From contig CM062387.1 of the NCBI GenBank assembly GCA_031310005.1, forward strand, positions 1,984,001 to 2,048,000: 64,000 nucleotides of DNA. The letters are read 5' to 3'. The stretch comes from Dactylellina haptotyla. Taxonomy: Eukaryota; Ascomycota; Orbiliomycetes; Orbiliales; Orbiliaceae. Under the pieces are notes generated by a model, which was not told the origin of the DNA, did not search any database, and saw only the letters and a program-made list of their open reading frames with translations. This document shows positions 21,498-32,452 of the stretch, piece after piece (the first letter of the stretch is position 1; every line of letters begins with the position of its first letter). Made by a program: the position numbers and the translations under genes.

Positions 21498-24400
21498 TCA
21501 AATGATATTTTCCAAACCCTCCAACATCTCTTTTGCATGTGCTTCCAGTTCGTCCGTATAATCTTTCAATAAAATCGTCTGTTCTTGCAGATACATGAAA
21601 TAATCCTCGGGTAGCTCCAACGGCGGCTGCTCGTCCTCCTCGTAAACCCGAACTCTATTCTCGCGGATAATCTTGAAATTCGCCTTGTGGAACGTACTAA
21701 TGAACTCGTATTTGCCATCCGATCCTCCCACCCTTGTAAACCAAATGAACGCGTAGACCTCCGTTGTGAGAAACCATAATTTTCGAAGGATAGAAGTTGC
21801 TAGAACCGTGTTAGCTTGCTTTTTCTTTTTCAAGGAAAACGGTTTACGGAAGAAGAAAAAATTTTGATATCAAAAATGACGAGAAAAGACTCACATCCTT
21901 TCTGAAACTTCGCCGCAGCGTCCTTTTTCTTCTGCTCCACAATGCCCCTACCGGCCTTCAACACTCCACCAACCACCATAGCCGCCGGATTGGGTCCCAT
22001 CATGTCCAACGCGGCCTCCACCCCGTCCAATCCCGTATCTAGCAGGTCGTCCCCCAGCGGCACCTCTTCTACCCCGGTCACATACCGAATCATATTCTCG
22101 CTACAGATAAACGCCACCACGAGCCTATGCGTTGCTATTAACAGTTTATTCAGGACCTGGCGGTCACGGAATGCGTCGGGTGTATATCCCGGTGTCGATT
22201 TGGCAAAGTGCAGCTCAAGGATCTTGGAGAGAGACGCCTGTGCTGATACGAGGGAGGGGATACAATCTTCCACCGCGAGTGTGAATTTAGCTTTGTATTC
22301 CGTGTCGGCAGGGTAGTCGATTGGACAGGGGAACTGGGATTTCACATGGGTTAGTCGACACACACAGACACAGGATTTAGGACGCCGTCGACGCGGGATG
22401 AATGATCATGTGTAGGATTCCGCGTGAGTGAAAGGAAAGGGATGGCGGTTAGCATACTTCGGCTTTCAGCTTTTCCCAGCCAGTGAGCTTCTTGCCCTTC
22501 CCGTTATTCAGGTTGTCGGTGTCTATTATATCCACCCCCACTGATTCACCTAGGGTGTCTGCGATTTTCAAGGCAGTGCCCAACATGGAGTCCTTTGACT
22601 TTCCGAGGGCGACGGCCGACTGGACGAGGGAATCCTTTGACTTGGCTAGCTCTACGGCTGACTCGACTAGTGCTGTCTTTGACTCAAGTAGTTCTGGGGT
22701 TGAGTTTGGGAGTGCCGACTCGGATTTGCCCAGAGCTAAGGCGGATTGAACGAGCGAGGCTTCTGTCTCGCCAATGGCCGCAGCAGATTCGAGGATCGAA
22801 GCTTCGGATTTGCCTATTGCTGCAGCGGTGGACTCTACCAGTTTCGTAGTCAACTCCTCTTTGACGGTTTCTATGGCAGATTCCACGGTGGACTCGATTA
22901 TTGATGGTCCGGCTTCTGCACTGTCGTTGGTGTCGGGTACCTCTGTTACTTTCAATGCGACTTTAGCTTCCACTTTAGCTTCAATCGTAGCGTTGGATTT
23001 TTCTTTCGTCTCGACCGTTGCTTCAACTATTGTTTCCTTCTTGTCGTCATCGGATTGGAGAACATCGACGGCAACTTCGCCAATTTTTAGAGCCGACTTT
23101 GTCAAGTCGGATGCATCTCCAATAGGCAGAACAGCTCCTATTGCATCAACTAGCCTGTATGTACCCTATCGTTAGCAAAGTTCATAACGAAATAGTTCAG
23201 TTATGATTCTAACCCTGATGAATCAGATTTATCACCGTCCTTAGAGTCTGCGGAAGCATCCATCAACTCTGAACTCCAAAGGAGCGCCGCCCCACGATAC
23301 CAATCGCCGAGAATCTCCTGATCCCAGATATCTTGGAATTCGGATCCGGCTGGGACTATCTGTGTGCCTTGGTAACCGACGACCTTGCTGGCGTGCTTAG
23401 AAGAAGGATATAGGGTGTTTCTCATGAGATGGCCGATATCTATTACGGCAGGTTCGGTCGTGGCGGATTTGACGAAACGGAGCTGTATGTAATATTAATA
23501 ACAGTTAATTGATCGGTCTATCTGAAGTTCTCAACTAGTGGCTCATACATATAAACGTGATTCCGAAGACTTAGTACCGTGTTCAGAAGATATTGTGGTA
23601 GAAGTTTCCGCGAGCCGTGCCGAATAGCAAAAGTCACCGTAGCTGTCTCCCTCCAACTCAGGCAGCGGTTGGGTTGAGTCTTCACTGGGTACTACGCCTG
23701 ATAGCGCGGTCAGTAGGCTAAGTGTGAGCCACGACCTACACCCTTCGGCGTCCAGTTTGTCCTCGAATCTCGGGTTCGTAATGATCAAATTACAATTAGT
23801 TTCGTCTATTGTTTCGTCGTATACCAGGGCACGGGGTACTTCAACTCCCTCCGGGGCCACCTCGGCTCTTGCACCAGCGGCATCGGCTGCGCTACTATCG
23901 GCCGCCGACGTAGCTTCTATTTCCGGTTCTCTGGTCCGCGGCGCGCAAAGTTAGAAATTTCTTCTAATTACTGACGGGAGAAATGTGGGTTAATACTCTG
24001 TGCGTTCTTCTTGGGTATCTGGAATATCTGATGCCCACATAACCCTCGACATCAATCGTTTAGCTTGTTTAGCAGCCTTATCTGCTTGGTCTGCCACCAC
24101 CACAGGGACATAGGCATCAACGACAGCGCTCCCTTTTGCTTTGGCGATATCAATGGCCTCCAAAACAGTTTTATCGACTTGTTCGGTGACCGCAGTTGGA
24201 ACGTAGGCGTTGATGACGGCATTGCCCTGAGCTATAGCGGCCGCTCCAACGGCATCCACAAGAGCATTGCCTCGAGTCTTTGCTGCTTCAACAGCTTCTC
24301 GCACTGTTTTATCCGCTTTATCAGCCACTTGTACCGGAATCGCCGTGTATGCGTCAACAATCGCTGTCCCCTTTGATCTGACGGCGTCGAGAGCTACTTT

Positions 24401-24625
24401 GACTGGGACGACAGCCTCGACAACGCCATTTACTTTCGCTTTGTGTTGGAGATATTTTAGGCAAAGTTCCTGGAGCTTTGCGGCGAGGAGTTCCAGGTTC
24501 GCTTCCCATTCGAAGGTGAGCAGTTTGAGGACGAGGTGAAGCTGGACTCGAAATTTCTCGTCTTCGATGTCAAAATCGACATCCGCAGCAGCTTCAGGTG
24601 GGGCATCCACGGCCGTTCCGGACAT
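21498..24625 (-). CDS. Repeat-rich amphipathic-helix protein, 905 aa, six exons
   Basis: Exons 24625-23997, 23930-23549, 23482-23214, 23154-22458, 22333-21895 and 21799-21498 join in phase to 905 codons plus stop. All introns are about 60-125 bases; most have CTAAC branch sites, and one donor is the less usual GTTAGA. Residues about 78-187 hold three or so degenerate repeats around the motif AKxxGxAxVDAY followed by QxDK. Residues 538-621 are six tandem 14-residue units with consensus (A/V)xxGKSxxSLxxSA. The remaining C-terminal third is mixed globular/helical with a PLGDDLLDTGLDGVE segment and an acidic end. There is no signal peptide or enzyme motif. Amphipathic repeats of this sort coat lipid surfaces in perilipins, apolipoproteins and LEA-type proteins. 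Here such a role is inference, and I know no named family. Confidence 0.72.
22572..22823 (-). repeat. Six tandem 42-bp units (14 codons each) inside the 905-aa gene
   Basis: In the coding direction the units begin AAIGKSEASILESA, AAIGETEASLVQSA, LALGKSESALPNST, PELLESKTALVESA, VELAKSKDSLVQSA, VALGKSKDSMLGTA. The length is constant at 14 residues, which keeps one hydrophobic face over four helical turns. DNA copies have diverged, so the expansion is not recent. Confidence 0.85.
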
Positions 24626-25478
24626 TTTGGAAAGAATTCAATAATAAGGAGATTTACAGAGTCGTTCTCCCAAGACCAATCTACGCAGAATATGTATACG
24701 GCGACGGGATGAAAAGAATAGCCCGAGAGAAGAAGGGTATCCAATGCACGGCTACAATCAGGGTTTTCTGCAGGCCGGTGTTATCTTAATTATCGCTTGC
24801 TGCCGTCATACCCCTTTCCGCCCTCGCATCGGAAGCCTTGACTGTCATTCGTGCGTATTCGAGTGCATGGCCTTTCGATTCGATTCGATTCTCGGAGCCT
24901 ATTCCCCAATAGGGCGTGAGAAAGAGGTTGCTGTTGTACATAGGACATACCAAGGCACCGCATAATTGTTCCTCGATCCGGACTAAATCGCGATTTCCCG
25001 CACCCCTCGCCCAATGGCACACGCTAAGGCGAGTACTGCAGTGCGTTACCTGCATGAGCAAGGTTGTGGATCTTGATCGAGGTGGGAAGGGTCCTCTCAG
25101 GAATGGGCCGAGTCTATCCCTCCCCTCTTTCTCCAATGGGGTATAGTAGTAGCAATAGCACCAGCTCCACCACTACCTATAGTATAGCCTTACAGCATTA
25201 TAATGTATGGTGTATTCGATAGCTAACGCTGAAGTGTCCACAGTGTGTTGCCGCAGACGTTGATCGCGAGCGTCCCGTGTTGGGCAAAATAAGCGGATGG
25301 CTGGGACCGCCTTCCCCTTCGCAGCACGCCAAATGTCGTCACCTCGTTGACGCTGCTGGAGCCCGTCCTCGACCCAGGCCATCGTCTCCCCCGGATTCTG
25401 GCCCTTCGATATAAATAAATCTTATCCATCTCGCCAGTTCGTGGCATGCATTGAACCGCAGCAGCTTCACCGTGCAAA
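24626..25478. other. Divergent promoter region
   Basis: Lies between the starts of the 905-aa gene (minus) and the DPP V gene (plus) and must hold both promoters. No open frame here is convincing. GATTCGATTCGATTC direct repeats occur near 24880. Confidence 0.45.
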
Positions 25479-28169
25479 ATGAAGCTGGTCTCTGCTCTAT
25501 CAACATTCGCGTATCTTGTGTCCCGCGCCTCGGCTGCTACGGGCCCGGTGGTGACCGCAAAGTGAGTGTTCTGTTCTGTTCTGTTCTGTCTCGTCTACCA
25601 CCTTCCTCCTCCGCTGTGGAAATCCCCCACACTGGTTGGCCTGTGTTTTGGGGCATGGCTTCTTTTTTTAGCGCCCGGTAACGTGCCTACATTTGCGCAT
25701 GGTGACGAGAGGGAGAAGATATATATTATTGTCATATATTGCTCCCACTTTGCGCTCCTCAATCACTCCCCACCAAACATCAAACCAGCTAACATGAAGC
25801 TCGATCCCAGAGAATTGCTCGGCTCACCCCGCCTCTCAGGCGCTGTTCCAAACCCGGCCGGGGTAACGCTCCTCAACCACATCTCTTCCATCCATGAACT
25901 CACTAACAAAGAACTCGGTAGACACTTGCATTATTCTCTGCATCTACCTACAACTTTGAAAAACATGACTCCGTCAAGAGTTTCCACATTGTCGACATCT
26001 CAGAGGCCAATGGCCAGGTCACAAAACTATGGGATGACAAGAATGTCATGGAGGCCGTCTGGCTCGGAGTCGAAGACTGGCTAGGCTACCTGAGAACCAA
26101 CGGCACCAAATCCGAATTCTGGGTCGCGAAAGCACAGCTAAAGGACTTTGTCGGTGACGTCCATAAGGTCTACACTTTCCCGGGCGCTGTCTCCAACCTT
26201 AAAGTCAGGGCAGTCGGCCCCAGCATCCACTTTGTCGTCTCTGCACCGGCGCTCAAAAGTGGTGTCATGTACTCTGAAGACGATGCTCCCAAGAAACACT
26301 CCACGGGGCGGGTTTACACTTCGCTCTTCGTCCGACACTGGGACGAGTGGATTGGAGAGTACAAATCGAATCTATTCTCGGGTGTGATCGCACCGAGTAA
26401 TGACAATAAATTCGAACTTGTGGGGTCCCTGACCAATGTCTTGTCCGGCACCGAGCTTGAGACTCCAATCGCTCCCTTCGGTGGCAGCGGAGATTTTGAT
26501 ATCTCTCCAGACGGCCATCATGTCATCTTCCTCTCCAAAGATCCTAAGCAGGATCTCGCACAGAATACGGCTTCGTACGTGTACGCCGTACCGTTCGATG
26601 GCTCCCGAAAACCAACCGCGATCAACCCGCACAACGGCGCCAGCTCATCTCCGCGTTTCTCGCCCGACGGCACAAAAGTTGCCTACCTCCAAATGCACGA
26701 AAACGGATACGAAGCCGACAAGAACGAAATCTTCGTCACAAGCTTCAGTGATTCGTACGAGTTTGTCATCACGCAGATTGCCAGTGGATGGGACCGTTCT
26801 CCCAGCTCTGTCACCTTCAGCCCGCACAACAAATACCTCTACATGATCGCTGAAGACCACGGCAAAGAGAAGATCTGGACCCATCCGGTCGTCAGCGCGG
26901 ATACCGATTTCCCTGTCTCCCCTGAACCACTCACGTCGACATTCTCCGTCAGCGAGATCTACAGTATCGGAGGCACCGAAAAGCTACTCGTCTCCGCTTC
27001 CTCGCTGACCAGTCCCACATTCTACTACCGCATAAACGCCAAAACTGGTGTTATAGACCAGAGACTTATGTCCCCTCTCATGACGCTCTCTCAAACCACC
27101 ACCGCACCAATAGAAGAGGGCACCTGGCACGGTCTCTCCCGCTCCCAGATTTCCGATTTCTACTACCCCAACGAGAACTTTAAACATCACGCTTGGATGA
27201 TCAAACCTTCGTTCTTCGAGGAAGGCAAGAAATATCCATTGCTGTTCCTCATCCACGGTGGGCCCCAGGGCGCCTGGGTGGACGGATGGAGTTACAGGTG
27301 GAATCCCGCCGTGATGGCCGAGCAGGGGTATGTGGTTGTGGCGTTCAATCCCACGGGCAGTACTGGGTTCGGCAAGGATTACACGGACCGTATTCAAGAC
27401 GAGTGGGGCGGTCGACCGTTTAGGGATTTGGAAGCCGGGTTTGCGTACTTGGAGCAGAAGTTCGATTTCATCGATACTACCAATGCTATTGCCGCCGGGG
27501 CTAGTTATGGCGGGTGAGTTTCTATAAAATACTTCATTTAAATGACAAGAGATTGCTAACCGTTGGTTGGATGCTAGATATATGATCAATTGGATTGCTG
27601 GGCAGCCGTTCGCGAAGAAATTCAAGGCCTTGGTGTGCCATGATGGTATCTTCAATACATTGAACATGTATGCCACCGAAGAACTCTGGTTCATCGATCA
27701 CGACGTAAGTCTAGGGACCTAATCACGCTTGTGTGAATTTCCAAGGCATCTTTCTAACATAAATTGCATTTTATAGTTCAAAGGTCAAATCTTCGACCAC
27801 CGCCACCACTTTGAACGCTGGAACCCACTTGGTCACGTCAAGAACTGGACTACTCCGATGTTGATAATCCACAGCTCGAAGGATTACCGCATCCCTATTT
27901 CTGAGGCGCTCGCCGCTTTCAACGTCCTCCAAATCAAGGGTATCAAGAGCAAACTCTTAACCTTCCCAGACGAGAACCACTGGGTTTTGAAGCCAGAGAA
28001 CAGCCTCGTGTGGCATCGTGAGGTATTTGAGTGGATGAAGGAGTTTACTGGTGTCGGTGGCGTAGTTTCCGTCGAGAAGGAGACGGGCGATGCTGTTAAA
28101 GAGGCTCCAGGCATGGCCATACAGAGTGGAGATGGGCATAAGGCAGCGGATATTCTGAGGCACGATTAA
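25479..28169 (+). CDS. Dipeptidyl-peptidase V (S9C prolyl oligopeptidase family), secreted
   Basis: Five exons, 25479-25561, 25811-25862, 25922-27513, 27578-27704 and 27777-28169, give 748 aa with all phases closed. Exon 1 encodes a signal peptide (MKLVSALSTFAYLVSRASA). The protein has an N-terminal beta-propeller with repeated SPDG motifs (DISPDGHHV, RFSPDGTKV) and a C-terminal alpha/beta hydrolase. The active Ser is in GASYGG at about residue 573 and is completed by splicing; Asp is in SSKD (about 654) and His in DENH (about 686). The oxyanion region HGGPQG is present. Fungal DPP V releases X-Ala and similar dipeptides outside the cell and is a known secreted antigen. Length exceeds the usual 720 aa by a short polar C-terminal tail. 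Intron 1 contains four GTTCT units. Confidence 0.94.
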
Positions 28170-28400
28170 GGCGCGCAAAGAGCCATTGTAGCTCGGAGAT
28201 TTTTGATGTATTGCATGATTTCAGCATATTTTGCTGCCTTGTGTGAATTCCCAACGGAAGTAGGGCCGAAGCTAGCATATATCTAGTCTTACGAAAAGCG
28301 ACGTCAAATTGTTTTAACCAGGGAGTTTTATGATACCATGCAGAGATGAATATTTTGCATCTATATATGTCTTCGATTATATACAGTGAAGTTCCACGCT

Positions 28401-29772
28401 CTATATCAGAGTTGCAGGTAGAATCTCCTGTTTATCCAGCCCACCTGTCGTCTGACTTCCCACCCTCTTCACCTCCTCCAAGAACCATCTCATATCTTCG
28501 GGATCCACAAGGGGAGTGATCCCGTGTCCGAGATTGACGATATACCCCTTCTTACCCCCTCCAAACCCTCCAATCATCCGCTCGACCTCCTTTGTGATCG
28601 TTTCCCTTGTTCCGTAGAGAGCACCTGGGTCCATGTTACCCTGCAACGTCACACGCCCATTGGCAATCTTGACGGCTTCAGCGGGGTCGTGCAGCCAGTC
28701 AAGTCCCACCACGTTATATCCGGAATCGCAGAGGTCGTCAAGCGCATACCAGGCGCCCTTGGCAAAGACGGTCATAGGGACGGGTTCGCACCCGCGGGCT
28801 TTGATGGCCTCCGGTAGTCGTTGGGAGATCTGGCGGAGGTACGGTAACGAGAAGATTTTGAAGTCAGAGGGCGAGAGTTCGCCGGCCCAGGAGTCGAAGA
28901 TTTGGATCAACTGTTTACTCCATCGTTAACTCAACCCTTTCTATCCTATACACTGCAAATGAGATAGCAGAATAAAACGTACCTGCGCACCGGCAACCAC
29001 CTGCTCAGCGCAATAATCCACCACCACATCTGTGATCATCTGTAGCAACCTCTTTGATTCCTCTGGGTACCTGAAAACCCACGTCTTGACGTGAATAAAC
29101 ATCTTACTACCCCCTCCTTCGATCATATAGCTCATCAACGTCCACGGCGCCCCGCTGAATCCGATGAGCGGCACCATGCCCTCTAGTTTCCGCCGGGTGA
29201 GCGATATAGCGTCAAACACGTACCCGAGTTCCTTCTTCACATCGACTTTTGGGTTCAACTTCTCCAGGTCCGATGGTTTCCGTAGGGGTTCTGGGAAGGA
29301 AGGGCCTTTGTGTTCGATCATTTCGACGGTCATGCCCATTGCCTGCGGGATCACCAGGATGTCTGAGAAGATGATAGCCGCATCGAGGAGGTTGCGGTAG
29401 CGGAGGACCGGTTGCAGGGTGATCGTGCATGCGAGCTCCGGGTTCCGGCAGACGGCGAAGAAGTCGTTTTTACCCTTGGCTTCGTGGTATTCTGGGAGGT
29501 ATCTGCCGGCTTGTCGGGGCGTTGTTAGTTCTTTTTTATTCTCTTTTCTTCTTCTTTCTTTTCTGCGGGTTTGCGAAGTATAGGAACTGTAGTGGTTTAT
29601 AGTGGGGTGGAGGGGCATACCTTGCCGCATGACCCACATTGGTGGGCGTTCGACCTGCTCGCCTGTATTTGATTGGAATGTTAGCGGGAGAATTAGATTG
29701 AAGGGGTAGTAGAGCCTCACCTCTGGCGGCACGAAGGAGGAGGTCGTTCTGCATGGGCGGGAAGTCGGTCAT
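28401..29772 (-). CDS. HEM12: Uroporphyrinogen decarboxylase
   Basis: Four exons, 29772-29721, 29662-29621, 29509-28983 and 28910-28401, give 376 aa, the normal length for the family. The family signature [15 protein letters not shown] is assembled across two introns. The second conserved region ([19 protein letters not shown]) and a late NLGHGITP motif are intact. The enzyme removes four carboxylates from uroporphyrinogen III to give coproporphyrinogen III in cytosolic heme synthesis. The first exons are short (52 and 42 bases), so a prediction that ignores them would lose the start. It is convergent with the DPP V gene across about 230 bases of 3' DNA. Confidence 0.95.
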
Positions 29773-30344
29773 CTTGGGCCAATTGGTGGTGGTGATAGCT
29801 GTGCGGTTGGGTTTCTGCGGAGAGGAAAGAAAACTTGACGTTCGGCGCTTTCGTTTTGGCGGCTGGCCCGTCCGTGACGGCGCCAAGGCCGAAGAGCGAG
29901 GCAACGCAATCCGACGACAGATTACAACAGTCTGCGCCCGAAACCAAGTGCGCACAGTCGTCTCAATTGGCAGGATTGATATTCATTGGCAAGTTGAATA
30001 GCTATGGGTATCGAATTGTTCAATCCTAGTCAACTGTCTCTATTTTCCAGTTACACAATATATATCTGTTTGTTGGTGGTTTTTAAACCCGTTATAACAG
30101 CCCGAAAGAACTCGGATGCTCGCCGGCGAAAATGGATCCTGATCTAAAACTGATCCTACGAATGGGGATAATGAGCAAATTGATCGGTTCGAGTCGGTTC
30201 GACTCGTTTAAAATACACTCTCAGCCGAAACTTCAGGCGGTCATCCTCTTGATAAAAATCTCATCGCTAAACCAAATTTAAACCAAACAAAACCTACACA
30301 ATACAAAAGATCTCAAGACAGACTCCCGTCACACAGACCACAAC
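29773..30344. other. Divergent promoter region of HEM12 and a 210-aa gene
   Basis: About 570 bases between two divergent starts. It contains an imperfect repeat of GGTTCGA (GGTTCGAGTC GGTTCGACTC at about 30185-30205), which resembles two T-arm cores but has no tRNA around it. Confidence 0.45.
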
Positions 30345-30977
30345 ATGGCAATCCACGCCTTTCGTATCGGCGGCATAGGATCCCGAGTGCTCTTCCGGGG
30401 GGCCGCTGCCGCGAGATATATACACGTTCCCCCGAGAGTACTGCCAATGACAATCTCTCCTTCGCGCATTATTCGGTTTCAACCTCTTACGCCGCTCATT
30501 CAGAAACAATGTTGGGATCAGAGGAAATCATTTCATGAGATCAGGACTATCCTCCCCAGCGGTCCGGAATACCATGCACCTACCCTTTACAGTGGAATTC
30601 AATACAATTCGAAAACTCCGACATCGGCGAATCCTTCAAAATTCTGGCGGTCACTCCCGGAGTATAATCGTGTCATCGACGAGGCCAGTAAACCTTCCTT
30701 AGAGACCGGAAGTGCTCAGGACGTTCGATCGATACCTGTAGCAGTCGCCACGAAAGATATTACGTTCCCAGACTCTATCGCTTGGAAAGACGTTGCCAAC
30801 GATAATGCTGTCGATAGCATTCCGCAAAGTCAAGCTCCAAGCAGTTTGACACCGCCGGAAGCTCTGATATCAAATCCTTGGGTTGATGCCGGTACAAAAT
30901 CTAATGCGGTTCCTGAGTGGGAGTCTATAGAGTGGGAACGATATAAGATGCCCGGCTCGTTTCCAACGACAATCTAG
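30345..30977 (+). CDS. Hypothetical protein, 210 aa, possibly mitochondrial
   Basis: Single-exon frame with a start in good context (CAACATGGCA). The first 40 residues are rich in Arg, Ala and hydrophobic residues without acids (MAIHAFRIGGIGSRVLFRG), as in mitochondrial targeting peptides. The rest is Pro/Ser-rich with several Trp (SKFWRSLPEY, EWESIEWERYKM). No domain recognised. The TAG stop is followed at once by an ATG in the same frame that opens another 80 codons (30978-31220). Confidence 0.55.
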   Translation: MAIHAFRIGGIGSRVLFRGAAAARYIHVPPRVLPMTISPSRIIRFQPLTPLIQKQCWDQRKSFHEIRTILPSGPEYHAPTLYSGIQYNSKTPTSANPSKFWRSLPEYNRVIDEASKPSLETGSAQDVRSIPVAVATKDITFPDSIAWKDVANDNAVDSIPQSQAPSSLTPPEALISNPWVDAGTKSNAVPEWESIEWERYKMPGSFPTTI

Positions 30978-31220
30978 ATGGCAAAGGCCGGTTCTTGCAT
31001 AGGAGGGAATTTTCCGCGCGATAATTGGAGTTTTAGTGAACTATTAGGCGTTTTGAACAATCGATTGGAGTCAACACGGCGCCATATTGGGTATACCGGG
31101 GGTGTGCATTTACATAATTCGAGGAGTACAAGATGGTTTCTAGAATTCCCCATTCTCAACTATCATAGATACATCCCCACTCATTTTTTACGACATTTAC
31201 TCTTGATGAACTGTATATAA
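30978..31220 (+). other. In-frame open stretch directly after the 210-aa stop codon
   Basis: The codon after the TAG at 30975-30977 is ATG, and the same frame continues for 80 codons. It could be 3' UTR by chance, a small separate frame, or a readthrough extension. Its composition (basic, several Arg, Asn, His) is protein-like but not diagnostic. Confidence 0.25.
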
Positions 31221-31616
31221 TAAACAGAACCGAATACATAATCTCACTCTATGATACAACTGAGAATCGTTACCCCCCATTGCTATTGCAACACATTGAA
31301 AACCAGCGTTCTAGAAACAATCCGAGACCTCCGGTGAAGCACGCCGTGTAACAGGCAAGCGCCGCATTTGGTATGGTTACACTTTCAACATTTACTACAT
31401 TATCCCCACCATCTACCCAAGTAATATAGAAATATATATACCTGCTTGCCCCGGTTTACTAGAATGACAATTCTATTCCACATTCAAGCTGGTCTTGGAT
31501 TTACGATTTCATCACACATTGTTCTCTGCAGGCAGAGTAACTATTCGACTACACCTTTAATTTTCGCCATCAATTTAATTCTGCCCCAAAGCTTTATCAT
31601 TTCCTCTGCATTCAAA
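31221..31616. other. Intergenic spacer with promoter
   Basis: Holds the 3' end of the preceding gene and the promoter of the secreted protein at 31617. A run ATATATATAC near 31432 may be its TATA element. The frame of the next gene is open back to 31446, but the ATG at 31617 starts a proper signal peptide. Confidence 0.4.
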
Positions 31617-32452
31617 ATGATAGCTTCGAATACAGGCTCTGTAATTCTCTTCTTGGGACTCACGATTACAGCCCATATAAACGCTCTCGCCATAGAGCGG
31701 CGAGGTGGCGGGACAGAATATCATATGGACGATAGAGTCGGCTATAGCAATGCCACCGCTATCAAGCCGACTCGCACACAAAATTTACAGAATTTCCCGA
31801 ACGCAGCATACTCGGGAGGGGAGGGCGACTTTTCTGAAATCCACGCACGTAGTCAATCGGATATCTTCTGGCTGCGAAGTAGAGGTATATAATTCACTCT
31901 ATCTCCATGCTTGGGAGCCGCGCTGACTATGATTAATCAACAGACCATATAGACAGTAGTGCTGTCACAAACACGACATCAGCCAACAAGCAACCAGATC
32001 AGAAACCCGAACTGTTCTCTCTCGAATCGGTCGAGGATCTCACGGACTCGATGAAATGCAACGGCCCGAACGAAATAGCCTTAAAATTCAAAACTAAAGA
32101 GGCAATGGAGTACGCCATCACGACTTGGAGTAACCAGACCTCTAAGAATTCTTCCCAACCAGAATATTTCTACCTCGTTGCGGACCACGAAGGCTGCAGA
32201 CCTGACGTGGCCAAGCACCCCCATAAGGTTGTCTCGCTGGATTCTGATATAACGAGGTTAACCGCAGTGTTCAAAACCGAAGATACTACTTGGGATGAAA
32301 CGTCGAAGAAGTACGAGATGACCCTCTTTACGTATGAGCGTGGGCCGGTCAATCGAACTCGTACGGGTGGCGGAGGCCAGGAAGTACTTCAGCGCCGGAA
32401 GAGGGGGTTGTTCAGGATAAGAGATGGCACTCAGCTTACAGAAAGTCCTTAG
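31617..32452 (+). CDS. Secreted protein, N-terminal-domain relative of the 825-aa protein, 258 aa
   Basis: Two exons, 31617-31884 and 31944-32452, join in phase across a 59-base intron. A signal peptide (core VILFLGLTITAHINALA) begins at the ATG at 31617, preferred over an earlier in-frame ATG (31464) or the open frame from 31446. The mature protein contains IALKFKTKEAMEYAITTW followed by YFYLVADHEGC and alternating strands. This aligns with residues about 150-260 of the protein at 13395-15937 (IKLKFSDKNPNAIKKAQEAW, YFYFVIDAP), and both end this domain at a dibasic KR. The second domain of the larger protein is absent. It is a single-domain, DUF7029-like secreted paralogue; its role is unknown. 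Confidence 0.72.

Noticed and set aside
22483-23175. Plus-strand Ser/Ala frames opposite the 905-aa gene
   Set aside because: Antisense reading of the repeat exon; the minus-strand exon has matching splice sites and phase.
25794-25810. ATG at 25794 as the DPP V start
   Set aside because: It falls within intron 1; splicing from the signal-peptide exon (GTGAGT at 25562) to the acceptor at 25810 closes the phase and gives a normal secreted N-terminus.
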